Shown here piece by piece: positions 1 through 9,450 of a DNA stretch of 53,397 nt (position 1 is the stretch's first letter; every line of letters begins with the position of its first letter). The stretch comes from Actinomycetes bacterium (GTDB taxonomy: Bacteria; Actinomycetota; Acidimicrobiia; Acidimicrobiales; Palsa-688). The stretch spans positions 1-53,397 of the forward strand of contig JAKBBA010000027.1 in NCBI GenBank assembly GCA_021808665.1, in the 5' to 3' direction. The notes under the pieces were generated by a model. It did not search any database. It was not told where the DNA came from and saw only the letters and a list, made by a program, of their open reading frames with translations. The position numbers were made by a program, and so were the translations under genes.

Positions 1-45
1 GAAGTGCCCTGAGACTACGGTGGTTTCCCCGCGGGCGCTTCGACC

Positions 46-1446
46 CTATAGACGAGCCGTCCCTCCCGCCCTACCACTGTCCATAGACCTGGTCGCAAGC
101 CCCCGCGCGAACTGCCACACCGGACGGCCGCTCGCCTCGACGGCGCTCATTACGGCTTCGAAGCTGGAGATGAACCAGCGCACGTCGTCGGTTGTGGTCG
201 CGAGGGGCGGAAGGAGCTTGAGGACGTCCATGTGATCTGCGGCTGTCTGTGTGAGAATCCTGTGCTCGTCGAACAGGGCAGAGACGACCATCTGGGTGAA
301 GAGTCCCTTGCGCAACAGCGTGAGGGGGGCATAGCGGCTCTTGAGGCGAATCGACGATGGCAGCCCGAACTCGACGCCGATCATCAGGCCTCGCCCTCGG
401 ACGTCGCTGATGAATTCGAAGCGCGCTGCGGCGTCTTCGAGCGCTCGACGCAGTTCCTCGCCGCGTTCGGCTGCATTGGTTATGAGGCCTTCGTCGTCGA
501 TGACGCTGAGCGCCGCCAACCCGGCGGCCGCTGCCATGTTGTTGTGGCTGTAGGTGGTGTCGTGGACGAGGACCCTCGTCATGGACGAGTACACAGCGGA
601 AAAGACGGCTTGCCTGGCCATGGTCGCTGCGACCGGGACGAACCCGCCGGAAAGGGTCTTCGCGATCGTGACCACGTCGGGTTGTACCCCGTCATGCTCG
701 AAGCTGAAGAAACGCCCAGTGCGGCCAAGGCCTGCTTGGACCTCGTCGCAGATGAGCAGCGCGCCCCTATCGTGCAACACGCGCGCTGCGCCAGCTAGAA
801 AACCGGGCGGCGCTACCTGGACGCCTTTTCCTTGCACCGGCTCGACGATTAGCGCTGCGACATCGCCTTTCGATGCCGCCCGCTCGAGGGCACTGAGGTC
901 GCCGAACGGAATCTCGGTGCCAGGCAACATCGGGCCGAACCCGGCTTTGAAGGACTTCCCGCCGTTAACTGACAGGGCGCCGGCGGTCAGTCCGTGGTAG
1001 GCATGTCCGCAATAGAGGATTCGAGGTCGCTTGGTGTAGTAGCGGGCGAACTTGATAGCAGCCTCGACCGCTTCCGTGCCACTGTTACACAGATACACGC
1101 GGTCCAGGTACGGGGCTCGGGCAACCAGCGCTTCGGCGAGCAGTCCGGCTAGCAGAGGCGTGTCCATCTTGACCATGTCGGCCAACTCACCGTCGAGCAC
1201 CTGCGACAGAGCGCGCCGCACCACCGGGTGATTGCGCCCGAGCCCGAACACTCCGAATCCCGCAAGCCAATCCAGGTAGGTGTCGCCTTGGTCGTCCCAC
1301 AGGTACGGGCCTTCGGCGCGAACCCATTTGCGGTCGAGGCCGACCGAGTGAAGGACCCTTGCCGTCTGGGGGTTCAGGTAGCGCGACCAAAGCTCCGCTC
1401 CTTCTCCTGAGCGGGACTCCAGCAGGTCCTTCAGGTCGAATCCCAT
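46..1446 (-). CDS. hpnO: Class III aminotransferase of hopanoid side-chain synthesis (HpnO)
   Basis: A 466-residue PLP-dependent class III aminotransferase. Visible hallmarks are NSGTEAVEAAIKFAR (121-135), the cofactor Asp in CDEVQAGLGRTG (D234) and the Schiff-base Lys in TIAKTLSGG (K263). In hopanoid producers HpnO converts ribosylhopane to aminobacteriohopanetriol; the assignment rests mainly on its place directly behind hpnH in a hopanoid operon. The ATG overlaps the hpnH stop by one base (TAATG), so the two are probably translationally coupled. It is the last gene of the operon inside the window, and no clear terminator is visible in the remaining 45 bases. Some other ornithine/acetylornithine-type aminotransferase is possible from sequence alone but unlikely in this context. 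Confidence 0.9.
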   Translation of the reverse strand: MGFDLKDLLESRSGEGAELWSRYLNPQTARVLHSVGLDRKWVRAEGPYLWDDQGDTYLDWLAGFGVFGLGRNHPVVRRALSQVLDGELADMVKMDTPLLAGLLAEALVARAPYLDRVYLCNSGTEAVEAAIKFARYYTKRPRILYCGHAYHGLTAGALSVNGGKSFKAGFGPMLPGTEIPFGDLSALERAASKGDVAALIVEPVQGKGVQVAPPGFLAGAARVLHDRGALLICDEVQAGLGRTGRFFSFEHDGVQPDVVTIAKTLSGGFVPVAATMARQAVFSAVYSSMTRVLVHDTTYSHNNMAAAAGLAALSVIDDEGLITNAAERGEELRRALEDAAARFEFISDVRGRGLMIGVEFGLPSSIRLKSRYAPLTLLRKGLFTQMVVSALFDEHRILTQTAADHMDVLKLLPPLATTTDDVRWFISSFEAVMSAVEASGRPVWQFARGLATRSMDSGRAGGTARL

Positions 1447-2450
1447 TACGAGCCGACCGCTGCTCGTATCGACTGGCGAAGAGATTTCGTCGTTGCGAGT
1501 ACGGCGCTCGGCTCGTATCCGCAGTGCGCCATGCAGTTCTCGCAGCGCGGGTCGTTGCCTCTCCCGTAGGCGTCCCAGTCCGTGGTGTCAACCAGCTCCT
1601 TGTAGGTCTGCGTGTAGCCGTCTGCCATCAAATAGCACGGCTTCTGCCATCCGAACACGGAGTAGCTCGGGATACCCCACGGAGTGCACTGGAAGTTCGC
1701 TTTGCCTTCCAAGAAGTCCAGGAACAGGGGACTGTGGTTGAGCCGCCACTTCTTTCTCCGGCCTCCGGCGAACGCCTCTTTGAAGATTTGCTGCGACGTG
1801 CGCGTGCTCAGGAAGTGAACTTGATCGGGGGCTTTCTCATAGGCGTATCCAGGCGAGATCATCATCTGGTCGACACCGACGTCGTCGTTCAAGAAGTCGA
1901 GGACCTCGCGGATCGTCGTCGGCGAATCGGTGGCGAAGAAAGTCGTGTTCGTAGTTACCTTGAACCCTCGTGCCTTCGCGGCTGCGATAGCTGCGACCGC
2001 CTTGTCGAATGTGCCTTCGCGGCTTACAGACTCGTCGTGTCGTTCGCGCAGGCCGTCGATGTGGATGACCCAGCTGAAGCGGTTGTGGGGTGTGAAGCGG
2101 TCCATTTTGCGCTCAAGCAGGAGGGCATTCGTGCAAAGGTACACGTAGCGACCGCGATCCAGCAGTGCGACTGTCATCTTGTCTATGTCGGGGTGCAGGA
2201 GCGGTTCTCCTCCCGCTATGGAGACCATGGGCGCCCCGCACTCTTCGACGGCGGCGACGGCAGCTTCTACCGATAACCGCTTTCTCAGGATCTCGGTCGG
2301 GTACTGGATCTTGCCGCATCCGTTGCACTCGAGGTTGCACGCGAAGAGGGGTTCGAGCTCCACGATGAGGGGAAACTTCTCCCTTCCCGAGAGCTTCTGT
2401 CGGGCTAGGTATGTCCCTATCTTCAGGCTTTGACGTATCGGGATTCCCAC
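1446..2450 (-). CDS. hpnH: Radical SAM adenosylhopane synthase HpnH
   Basis: A 334-residue radical SAM enzyme. The 4Fe-4S cluster motif CNLECNGC (C38, C42, C45) lies in an unusually N-terminal ELEPLFACNLEC context typical of HpnH, and a GGEPLLHPDI motif follows at the SAM-binding strand. HpnH joins a 5'-deoxyadenosyl radical to diploptene to make adenosylhopane, the first step of C35 hopanoid formation. The protein has the expected length and a C-terminal Cys pair (CENCMAHCGYEP) found in the family. The start is GTG, overlapping the stop of the upstream hpnG-ispH fusion by one base (TAGTG). It lies between the cyclase/nucleosidase genes and hpnO, matching the pathway order. Confidence 0.93.
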   Translation of the reverse strand: MGIPIRQSLKIGTYLARQKLSGREKFPLIVELEPLFACNLECNGCGKIQYPTEILRKRLSVEAAVAAVEECGAPMVSIAGGEPLLHPDIDKMTVALLDRGRYVYLCTNALLLERKMDRFTPHNRFSWVIHIDGLRERHDESVSREGTFDKAVAAIAAAKARGFKVTTNTTFFATDSPTTIREVLDFLNDDVGVDQMMISPGYAYEKAPDQVHFLSTRTSQQIFKEAFAGGRRKKWRLNHSPLFLDFLEGKANFQCTPWGIPSYSVFGWQKPCYLMADGYTQTYKELVDTTDWDAYGRGNDPRCENCMAHCGYEPSAVLATTKSLRQSIRAAVGS

Positions 2451-3976
2451 TATCTGACCTCCATTGGAAGCGAGAACGACGTGTTCTCACTTGTAGAAGA
2501 GACTTCGCGTACCTCTGCGGGCCCGACGCCACGCAGGGCGTCGAGAACACGGTCCACAACCGTCTCGGGTGTAGATGCAGCTGCTGTCACACCGACGACG
2601 GGCGCATTTCGCAAATCTTCGAAGCGCAGGTCACGCTCGTCGTTGACGAGGAGCACTTTCCCGGTGCTTCGTCTAGCCACTTCGACGAGACGGTTGGCAT
2701 TCGAGGACTCCGGCGAGCCGACGACGATCACCGTGTTGCAGCGGGGAGCTATCGCCCGGAGCGCTTCCTGGCGGTTCTGCGTGGCATAGCAGATGTCGTT
2801 TGCCGCTGGCCCTACGATTGCCGGAAATCTGGAAGTGAGCTCGGCCAGGACATCTTGCACGTCATCTGAGGACAACGTCGTCTGTGTGACATACGCAAGC
2901 CGGCCCGGGTCGGCGACTTCGAGCGCAGCGACATCGCGCGCGGTCTCGACGACCAGCATGTCGGGGGCTTCGCCGAGGGTGCCTTCCGTCTCGTCGTGAC
3001 GCGCATGGCCGATGAAGATCACTTGCCGGGACCTCGCCGAGAAGCGGCGAACTTCGCTGTGGACCTTGGCAACGAGGGGGCAGGTCGCGTCCACGACGTT
3101 CAGGGCCCTCGCCTCGGCGGCCCGTCGGACGGCCGGCGAGACTCCGTGCGCAGAGAAGATGACCGTTGCCCCGTCAGGTACGTCGTCGAGTTCCTGCACG
3201 AAGGTCGCCCCGACGGACTCTAGGTACTCGACAACGTGGCGGTTGTGGACGATGTGGCGTCTGACGTACACCGGTGTGGCGAACTTGTCGATGCAGCGAA
3301 TGACGGTGTCTATCGCCCGCTCCACCCCTGCGCAAAACGATCGCGGACTCGCGAGGAGCACCTCTCTCGCTGCTATCGTTTCGCCCCACTCGACGAGCAC
3401 CTTCGCTGCCCTGCTCAATACCGCTAGCGCCTTAATGCCGCCAGTGACTGTCGCCAAGGATCGCAGCTCGCGGTCGGGGGTGTCGACGATGACACGGATA
3501 ACTGCAGTGGGCACACCCCAAGGCGCCGAGACGAGCCACGCCGATTCGGTGTCCACAGCGACGGCACCGAGCGCTGCGAGGGCCGCCCTCTCGCGCGCCC
3601 CTTCAACAACTGCGCGGGCGCTCGCTACCGTTCCGGTGACAGCGCGTTGCCCCCGGGCGTTTAGCTCTGCGGCGATGAGAGGTGCGGACGGCAGCAACGC
3701 TGCGACCCTCCCCGTTTCGTCGATGACCTTGTCCGCTACGACCAAAGTTCCAGCGGGGAGATTCCTGTCAAGTCCGCCAGCGACACCTGCAATCGCCACG
3801 GCGTGCGGGGTACGTACATCGTCGGTTCCCGCAGCGGCGATGATCCGGCTAGCCGAGCACGACGAACGAAGCGGGCCCGCACCGGTCCTGACCACCCACG
3901 CGTCAGGCGCACCTTGTGAAAGCGCCCTAGCCTCCAGGCGCAACGGAGCAAGTATCAGAACGCCGCCGCGTGTCAC
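2450..3976 (-). CDS. ispH: Fusion of hopanoid nucleosidase (HpnG-like) and HMBPP reductase (IspH)
   Basis: One uninterrupted 508-residue frame. Residues 1 to about 190 form a nucleoside-phosphorylase/nucleosidase fold (GVAGGLD at 64-70, VDTESAW near 142), as in HpnG, which removes adenine from adenosylhopane. Residues about 205-508 are IspH, which makes IPP and DMAPP from HMBPP: the three cluster cysteines are C215 (SPRSFCAGVERAID), C299 (DATCPLVAKVH) and C396 (CYATQNRQEAL), with HGVSP, DETEGT and SPESSNANRL also present. An open frame extends upstream to 4315, but that part lies inside shc; the GTG at 3976 overlaps the shc stop as GTGA, the same junction used elsewhere in this operon. The fusion joins precursor supply and side-chain processing in one polypeptide. 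Confidence 0.88.
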   Translation of the reverse strand: MTRGGVLILAPLRLEARALSQGAPDAWVVRTGAGPLRSSCSASRIIAAAGTDDVRTPHAVAIAGVAGGLDRNLPAGTLVVADKVIDETGRVAALLPSAPLIAAELNARGQRAVTGTVASARAVVEGARERAALAALGAVAVDTESAWLVSAPWGVPTAVIRVIVDTPDRELRSLATVTGGIKALAVLSRAAKVLVEWGETIAAREVLLASPRSFCAGVERAIDTVIRCIDKFATPVYVRRHIVHNRHVVEYLESVGATFVQELDDVPDGATVIFSAHGVSPAVRRAAEARALNVVDATCPLVAKVHSEVRRFSARSRQVIFIGHARHDETEGTLGEAPDMLVVETARDVAALEVADPGRLAYVTQTTLSSDDVQDVLAELTSRFPAIVGPAANDICYATQNRQEALRAIAPRCNTVIVVGSPESSNANRLVEVARRSTGKVLLVNDERDLRFEDLRNAPVVGVTAAASTPETVVDRVLDALRGVGPAEVREVSSTSENTSFSLPMEVR

Positions 3977-5976
3977 GTCTGCACGCTGCCTGTCAACGCC
4001 CTCACGTATCTGCCGAGCGCTGTGATGGGCCAAACGATTCGATACAGGTGGTAGTTGATGCTGAAATCCCACGGGAAGCCCGTACCGGTGAAATACGGCT
4101 CGTCCCAGGATCCGTCGGTCTCCTGGTTGTCGACCAGCCATTGAACGCCCCGCTCGACACAGGCGGCTTGCGGGTCGCCGCCAGCCAGGAGCGCCAGGAG
4201 TGCCCATGCTGTTTGTGACGGCGTGGAGGCCCCCCGACCGCGCCAGGAGTCGTCGACGTAGGAGCGAAGGTCCTCGCCCCACCCCCCGTCGCTGTTCTGA
4301 TGGACTTCGAGCCACGTCAGCGCTGCGGCGATCCTCCGATCACCTCGAGGCACACCGGCAGCAATCAGCGCTGGAACGACGGCGCCAGTCCCGTAGACGT
4401 AGTTCACGCCCCAGCGACCGAACCAGGATCCGTCCGGTTCCTGGGCCTCCCAAAGCCAGTCGACGCCACGCCTGACCACTTCGGCGTCGACTGCCGTCTC
4501 GGTGGCGAGCATCTCCACCATGTGCGCGGTTACGTCGGCCGAGGGCGGGTCTGTCACCTCACCGAAGTCGCAGAACGGCAACTGCGCTACCGCCGAGCTG
4601 TCATTGTCGACGTCGAACGCCCCCCACCCTCCCGACCGGCTTTGCATCCCGACCGACCACGACACCCCCCGGCTGCAGGCGGCCTGGATCTCGGGCGTCG
4701 CGCGGGCCCTGCGGAGAGCGATCACCACCTCTGCCGTGTCGTCGATGTCGGGGTACCGGTCGTTGTGGAACTCGAAGGCCCAGCCACCGGGCGCAAGAGA
4801 TTTGCGTCTCTCGGCCCAATCTCCTCGCACTGCGACCTCTTCGCCGAGCAACCAGCTCGCCGCCCGGACGATCGCCGGGTCGTCCTCTCGGAGACCGGCG
4901 TCCCTCAAGGCGACTATCGCGAGGGCCGTATCCCACACCGGCGACTGGCACGCTTCCAGGCGTTGGCCGAGCTCGTCCTCGACTGTGAAGCGGTCGAGGC
5001 CCCGCAAGGCCGCAGCGAGGACCGGATGTTCGAGCGAATATCCCTGCAAGCGCAACGCGATGATCGAATAGACCACGGGAGGCTGGATACCACCCCAAAG
5101 CCCGTCGGCTTCTTGACGGGCGAGGATCCACCGTTCGGCTTTTGCCAAGGCGTTCCTCCGTAGCATTTGCGCCGGCAAGAGCCATTTCGGTGCCCTGCCA
5201 TAGAAATGCAATAGACGGTCGAGGAGAAGGAAGCCTGCTGACGTGGCCGACGTGACTTTCCGGGATGAACGCCGAGAGGACTGGTCCGTAGAATGCAGCT
5301 CGCCAAGCCCGAACGGCAGCGGGACTGCCGGCTTATGGGACATGACAACGCAAAGTGCTACGACCGTCTGGCGTGCCCAGCAGGCGAAGTCGTAGATGTC
5401 GAGGGGAATCCACCTCGGTAGATGCATGATCTCTGGGGGCACGACAGGAAGGTCTTCCCAGGACCAGGCTCCTAGAACGGCCATCCAGATCCTTGTGAAG
5501 ACACGGCTTCCTGCGATACCACCGTGGGCGCGCACCCAACTCGAGGCCCGCCGCATGTGCTCGGAATCGGGGTCGTCGCCTGCGAGCCGCAACGCCACGT
5601 ACGCCTCGATGGTGACCGACAAGTCGTCCGGACCGCCGAAGAAGGTCGCCCAACCACCATCTGGAAGCTGCTTCGAGCGTATCCATTGGGCTGTTCGGCC
5701 AGTGCGGCCCGGTTCGAGAATGCCGAGGAAGTGACGCAGCATCACGTCCTCGGCGTCCATCGACACGTTTGTCTCCAGCTCGCCCTTCCACCAGCCTTCA
5801 ATGCTCTGCAGACCTAGCAGGTGCTCGCGCCCAGCCTTAAGAGCCCGTGTCACGTCCTCGGACGGCTCCACGGGGGCCCCGGACATCGCGGCGGCCTCAT
5901 CGGAGTGGTCCAACCTCACCGCGAGCGGCGTGGCCGTAACTGGCGTCGTTACCGGTGGATTCTCGAGCTGAGTCAA
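3973..5976 (-). CDS. shc: Squalene-hopene cyclase
   Basis: A 667-residue class II terpene cyclase. The catalytic acid motif DIDDTA is at 410-415, and repeated QW motifs are visible (LQSIEGWWKGE, QLPDGGWATF, EPDGSWFGRWG, NSDGGWGED, ETDGSWDEPYFTGTGFP). It cyclises squalene to hopene/hopanol at the cytoplasmic membrane. Length is normal for the family. The start is the rare codon TTG at 5976, overlapping the upstream polyprenyl synthase stop as TTGA, with a GGAG ribosome site 8 bases before it. HpnC, HpnD and HpnE, encoded just upstream, supply its substrate. Confidence 0.95.
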   Translation of the reverse strand: MTQLENPPVTTPVTATPLAVRLDHSDEAAAMSGAPVEPSEDVTRALKAGREHLLGLQSIEGWWKGELETNVSMDAEDVMLRHFLGILEPGRTGRTAQWIRSKQLPDGGWATFFGGPDDLSVTIEAYVALRLAGDDPDSEHMRRASSWVRAHGGIAGSRVFTRIWMAVLGAWSWEDLPVVPPEIMHLPRWIPLDIYDFACWARQTVVALCVVMSHKPAVPLPFGLGELHSTDQSSRRSSRKVTSATSAGFLLLDRLLHFYGRAPKWLLPAQMLRRNALAKAERWILARQEADGLWGGIQPPVVYSIIALRLQGYSLEHPVLAAALRGLDRFTVEDELGQRLEACQSPVWDTALAIVALRDAGLREDDPAIVRAASWLLGEEVAVRGDWAERRKSLAPGGWAFEFHNDRYPDIDDTAEVVIALRRARATPEIQAACSRGVSWSVGMQSRSGGWGAFDVDNDSSAVAQLPFCDFGEVTDPPSADVTAHMVEMLATETAVDAEVVRRGVDWLWEAQEPDGSWFGRWGVNYVYGTGAVVPALIAAGVPRGDRRIAAALTWLEVHQNSDGGWGEDLRSYVDDSWRGRGASTPSQTAWALLALLAGGDPQAACVERGVQWLVDNQETDGSWDEPYFTGTGFPWDFSINYHLYRIVWPITALGRYVRALTGSVQT

Positions 5977-7010
5977 AAGTCCCGCTCCACTATGTACACG
6001 GCTAGATCGGCGAGATCACGGTGCGGTAGTGCGGACAGTCTCACCCGCTCCAAAGCGCCCAGCGCGCTGTCGAGGTTTGCCTTGGCGCGCACCGTCGTCC
6101 ACTCCCTCCCGCCGCAAGCTTCGACCAGGTAGCGGGCCCTGGCGACCTCGTCCGCCTGAAGCGGTCCGAGTGTCTCGCCCGGCTCGCCGAGAAGAAGCGA
6201 TCGAAGCTCGTCTGCTTCAGGACCCGCCGCAGCCAGAGCGGCCACGACCGGCAGCGACTTCTTGCGCTGTCGCAGATCATTGCCCGAGGGTTTGCCCGTC
6301 GTCAGCGGATCACCCCAGATTCCGAGCAGGTCATCGACCGCCTGGAACGCTAATCCGAGATGAAGGCCGAAGTCGTGAAGGGCCCGCACCGCTGCATCTG
6401 GCGCGCCCGCGAGGATCGCGCCGATAGACGAGGCGCAACCGAGAAGCGCCCCCGTCTTGGCAGCTGACATAGCGGTGCACTGCTCGACGGACACGTCCCG
6501 ACGCTTCTCGAAGGCAATGTCGTCAGCCTGCCCGGCGATCATCATGGCTGTTGCCTCTGCGAGAGCGCACGATGCGGCCGCTCCACGCTCGGGCGACGAC
6601 TCGAGCAGGACCTGATGCGCGAGTACGGCCAGGGCGTCTCCGGCGACGATCGCGGGACCTACCCCGAACTCGGTCCAGACCGTCGGCCTGTGATGACGCT
6701 CGGCGTCGGTATCGATGATGTCGTCATGTATGAGCGAAAAGTTGTGCACCAGCTCGACAGCGACCCCACCAGGAATCCCAACCTCCGACTGCGCCCACGA
6801 TGCCTCCGCGCCGAGTATCGCAAGCGTGGATCGCACTCCTTTGCCGCTGGGAGCTTTCGTTGGTTGGCCTGAAGGGTCGCTCCAGCCGAAATGGTAACTG
6901 GCGATTAGCCGCAGGTCCGGTGTCAGGCGGTCGACCGCCTCGCCGAGCGCAGGGTTGATCGCGATCCGGCATCGTTCGAGCAGCTCGGCAACGGCGAATG
7001 TAGGGGTCAC
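5973..7010 (-). CDS. Polyprenyl diphosphate synthase (trans-type)
   Basis: A 345-residue all-helical prenyl transferase. The first aspartate-rich motif is DDIID at 96-100 (LIHDDIIDTDAERH); the second is DDLLGIWGD, where the last Asp of the usual DDxxD is Gly, a common actinobacterial variant. The conserved GKGVR region precedes the first motif. In this operon the likely product is farnesyl diphosphate for HpnC/HpnD, although the chain length cannot be set from sequence alone and geranylgeranyl-PP is possible. The start is GTG, overlapping the hpnE stop (GTGA). Confidence 0.88.
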   Translation of the reverse strand: MTPTFAVAELLERCRIAINPALGEAVDRLTPDLRLIASYHFGWSDPSGQPTKAPSGKGVRSTLAILGAEASWAQSEVGIPGGVAVELVHNFSLIHDDIIDTDAERHHRPTVWTEFGVGPAIVAGDALAVLAHQVLLESSPERGAAASCALAEATAMMIAGQADDIAFEKRRDVSVEQCTAMSAAKTGALLGCASSIGAILAGAPDAAVRALHDFGLHLGLAFQAVDDLLGIWGDPLTTGKPSGNDLRQRKKSLPVVAALAAAGPEADELRSLLLGEPGETLGPLQADEVARARYLVEACGGREWTTVRAKANLDSALGALERVRLSALPHRDLADLAVYIVERDF

Positions 7011-8587
7011 GCCACCTCCTGGGTGGTTTCGATGTGGGCGGCCTCGATTTGAGCGGTCCCAATGGCGGCGGTTCCTCCGGTAGCGCCGTCGATCTCGGTG
7101 GTTCGAGTGCGGTTACGAAGAAGCTGCGGCGCAGGGCCACATCCGAGGAGGGCGCGTGCTGCGGCGACGCCGCTTCGGACGGCACCTTCCATCGTCGCCG
7201 GCCAGCCGGTATCGGTCCAAGCTCCTGCAATGGTGAGTGAAGGGTCGTTGGTTGCGGTGCGTGCCCGCATGGCCCGAGATCCTGGCGCAGCCCGGAAGGT
7301 GGCTCTGCGTTCTTTGGTGACCACCGAATCGAGAAGGGTCGCCTCACGCGCGTCGGGTAGGAGGCGGCGCAGCGCGGCCGAGATCAGTTGGACGATGCGC
7401 TCAGGTTTTTCCCCGAGCAGGCTGTCGGCGGCGGACAAAGAGACGGCCAGGTACTGCGGTAGGTCGTCGCCGGGCTCCCTCGTAAGTCGATTGGATGTGA
7501 CAAGCGAATCCGCGAAACGTGCCGCACTTGTGTCGCCTTCGGCGCGTAGGCCGGATGCCACGGAGCGGTCGAAGACCCACTGGACGGGGGAGTGCAGGGC
7601 GGCCATGACCGGCCATTGCATAACGGTCCGGTCAAACACGAGGTGCACGTCGATCACCGCCGAGAAGCCGAGCTCGGACCACAGGCGCCGCTGCGGCGCT
7701 ACGGATTCGGGAACCAATGTTGCCGCCTCGTCGTTTGGTAGGCAAACGATGACTGCGTCTGCGTCTGCGTCGAAGTTTCCTCGGTCGGTCGCGATGCTCC
7801 AAGCATCCGCATGTCTGGCAATGTGGCGGACGCGTGTTGCGAGTTGGATTCGCACACCCGCTTTGTCGAGAGCCTTTTGCGAGCGCTCACCGTGCAGTAC
7901 GCCAAGTGGCACGTTACTCCAGCCGATGTCACAAGATGACCGGCCGGCGAGCAGGCTGGTCTTGAAGACTTTGACCGCCACCGCAAGGGAAGTCTCCGTG
8001 CATGGAAGGTTGACCGTGGGAACCGTAATCAGGTCCCATACCGCTTCGATGGCTTCGCTCGACTGGCCGTGCGACGTGAGCCAATCAGCGAAGTTGATCT
8101 CGTCGAGGCGGGCATCGTCAGCTCGAAGTGCTGCGATGGCAGCGAGTGCCCGTCCGAGGGAAAGGCGAGCCGTGACGGATATGTGCCTGTAGGCGAGAAG
8201 CGAGCCGGCGAGGTGGAACGGGACCGGCAGGTCCCTCCTTCTCAACCTTGAAACCGTCAAAGAGTCGGAGCCGCCCCGCCCCGCTCGAGACACCTCGGAC
8301 ACGACGGGCACGTCGAGCGGCATCGGGCCGACCACGTCGCGATCGGATCCGATTCGGTTCAAGAAGCGCAGGTATTCGGAGCAGCACCCGAGGAAGACGT
8401 GCTGTCCGTTGTCCATGGACAAGCCGTTCCGCTGGAATGACCACGTCAGCCCCCCGAGGCGGTTGGTGCGTTCGAGCAGTGTTACCGAGGCCCCGAGGTC
8501 GGCCGCTTCTAGAGCTGCGGCGATACCGGCGAGACCGGCGCCGAGCACAGTCACGCGCAGGCCGGCCAAGGGGGTCTCCGCTCTCAC
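7007..8587 (-). CDS. hpnE: Hydroxysqualene dehydroxylase HpnE
   Basis: A FAD-dependent amine-oxidase/desaturase-like protein of 526 residues. The dinucleotide-binding motif VLGAGLAGIAAALEA lies near the N-terminus, followed by the acidic ribose-binding end LLERTNRLGG. HpnE reduces hydroxysqualene to squalene after HpnC and HpnD. The open frame extends to 8791, but that is inside hpnD; the GTG at 8587 forms a GTGA overlap with the hpnD stop and places the Rossmann motif about 10 residues from the start, as expected. The C-terminus (about 30 residues rich in T, A, I) looks like a non-conserved tail. Confidence 0.9.
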   Translation of the reverse strand: MRAETPLAGLRVTVLGAGLAGIAAALEAADLGASVTLLERTNRLGGLTWSFQRNGLSMDNGQHVFLGCCSEYLRFLNRIGSDRDVVGPMPLDVPVVSEVSRAGRGGSDSLTVSRLRRRDLPVPFHLAGSLLAYRHISVTARLSLGRALAAIAALRADDARLDEINFADWLTSHGQSSEAIEAVWDLITVPTVNLPCTETSLAVAVKVFKTSLLAGRSSCDIGWSNVPLGVLHGERSQKALDKAGVRIQLATRVRHIARHADAWSIATDRGNFDADADAVIVCLPNDEAATLVPESVAPQRRLWSELGFSAVIDVHLVFDRTVMQWPVMAALHSPVQWVFDRSVASGLRAEGDTSAARFADSLVTSNRLTREPGDDLPQYLAVSLSAADSLLGEKPERIVQLISAALRRLLPDAREATLLDSVVTKERRATFRAAPGSRAMRARTATNDPSLTIAGAWTDTGWPATMEGAVRSGVAAARALLGCGPAPQLLRNRTRTTEIDGATGGTAAIGTAQIEAAHIETTQEVA

Positions 8588-9450
8588 GAGTGTCCCGTGA
8601 GTATCGCCTTGAACGCGACGGCGGATTTCTCGGGGACCGACAAGGAAATACGGCCCCTTAAGACCGCTTCGGGGTCCCTGCGGATCCGCTCGAGCAGCTT
8701 TCGGTATATGCCGGCCATCGCTGCTGTGCAGGCCCGTGAGCGACGGTCGAGAAGGTCCAGAAGCGGCAAGCCTCTGTCGTACCATTCGCAAGCCCTACCC
8801 GCCTCGAAGCTGATCAAAGCGACGAGGTCGTCGGGCTTTCCTCGCAAGTGCTCGTCGACGTCGAAACGGGCGAGATCCTTGCTCGGAAGGTAGACGCGGC
8901 CCATCTCGCGGTGGTCTTCGACGACGTCTCGGAGGATGTTGGTCAACTGCAGGGCCACGCCGAGGTCGTCGGCGAGCGCCCGGGCCCGTTCCCCGGCGCC
9001 GTCACTCGAACCGTACACCGCAAGGCTGCATCTGCCGATCGTGCCGGCGACTTTCCGGCAGTAGACCACGAGGTCCTCGAAAGTTTCGTACACAGTTCCG
9101 GCGACGTCCATCTCGCATCCGTCCACCAGCTCTTCGAGGGCGTCCAGGGGGATGCTCCATCGCCTCGATGCGTCGGCCATCGCGATCATCACCGGGTCAG
9201 TAGCGGCGAGCGATACGCTCGGTTCGCGGCGCAGGTCGGTGATCTTCGAGCGGGCGTCTTCGAGCGCTGCAAGTTTCTCAGGCGGTGCGAGCGGTCCGTC
9301 GCCGATGTCGTCGATTCGCCGGGCGAGCGCGTAAAGCGCCGACATTGCTTGACGTTTCGGCTTGGGAAGCAGCTTGATCCCGTAGTAGAAGTTCCGGGCT
9401 TGCGACGCCGTGATCTTCTCACACGCCTCGTAGGCAGCGTCGAGGTTCAT
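8584..9450 (-). CDS. hpnD: Presqualene diphosphate synthase HpnD
   Basis: A 288-residue squalene/phytoene-synthase-type head-to-head prenyl transferase. The two Asp-rich motifs are visible as RRIDDIGDG and LRDVVEDH, with the family signature GRVYLP just after the second. HpnD condenses two farnesyl-PP molecules to presqualene diphosphate. A longer frame runs to 9615, but the ATG at 9450 overlaps the hpnC stop (ATGA) and gives MNLDAAYEACEKIT, the normal family N-terminus. Together with HpnC and HpnE it forms the three-step bacterial squalene route that replaces a single squalene synthase. Confidence 0.92.
   Translation of the reverse strand: MNLDAAYEACEKITASQARNFYYGIKLLPKPKRQAMSALYALARRIDDIGDGPLAPPEKLAALEDARSKITDLRREPSVSLAATDPVMIAMADASRRWSIPLDALEELVDGCEMDVAGTVYETFEDLVVYCRKVAGTIGRCSLAVYGSSDGAGERARALADDLGVALQLTNILRDVVEDHREMGRVYLPSKDLARFDVDEHLRGKPDDLVALISFEAGRACEWYDRGLPLLDLLDRRSRACTAAMAGIYRKLLERIRRDPEAVLRGRISLSVPEKSAVAFKAILTGHS

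Noticed and set aside
3012..4025. Plus-strand 337-residue open frame
   Set aside because: Antisense of the hpnG-ispH fusion, Ser/Thr/Ala/Arg-rich, without recognisable features.
3977..4315. Upstream extension of the hpnG-ispH frame
   Set aside because: It overlaps the shc 3' end and looks like shadow sequence; the GTGA junction at 3976 matches the operon's pattern.
8588..8791. Upstream extension of the hpnE frame
   Set aside because: It lies within hpnD; the Rossmann motif is near the start only when GTG 8587 is used.
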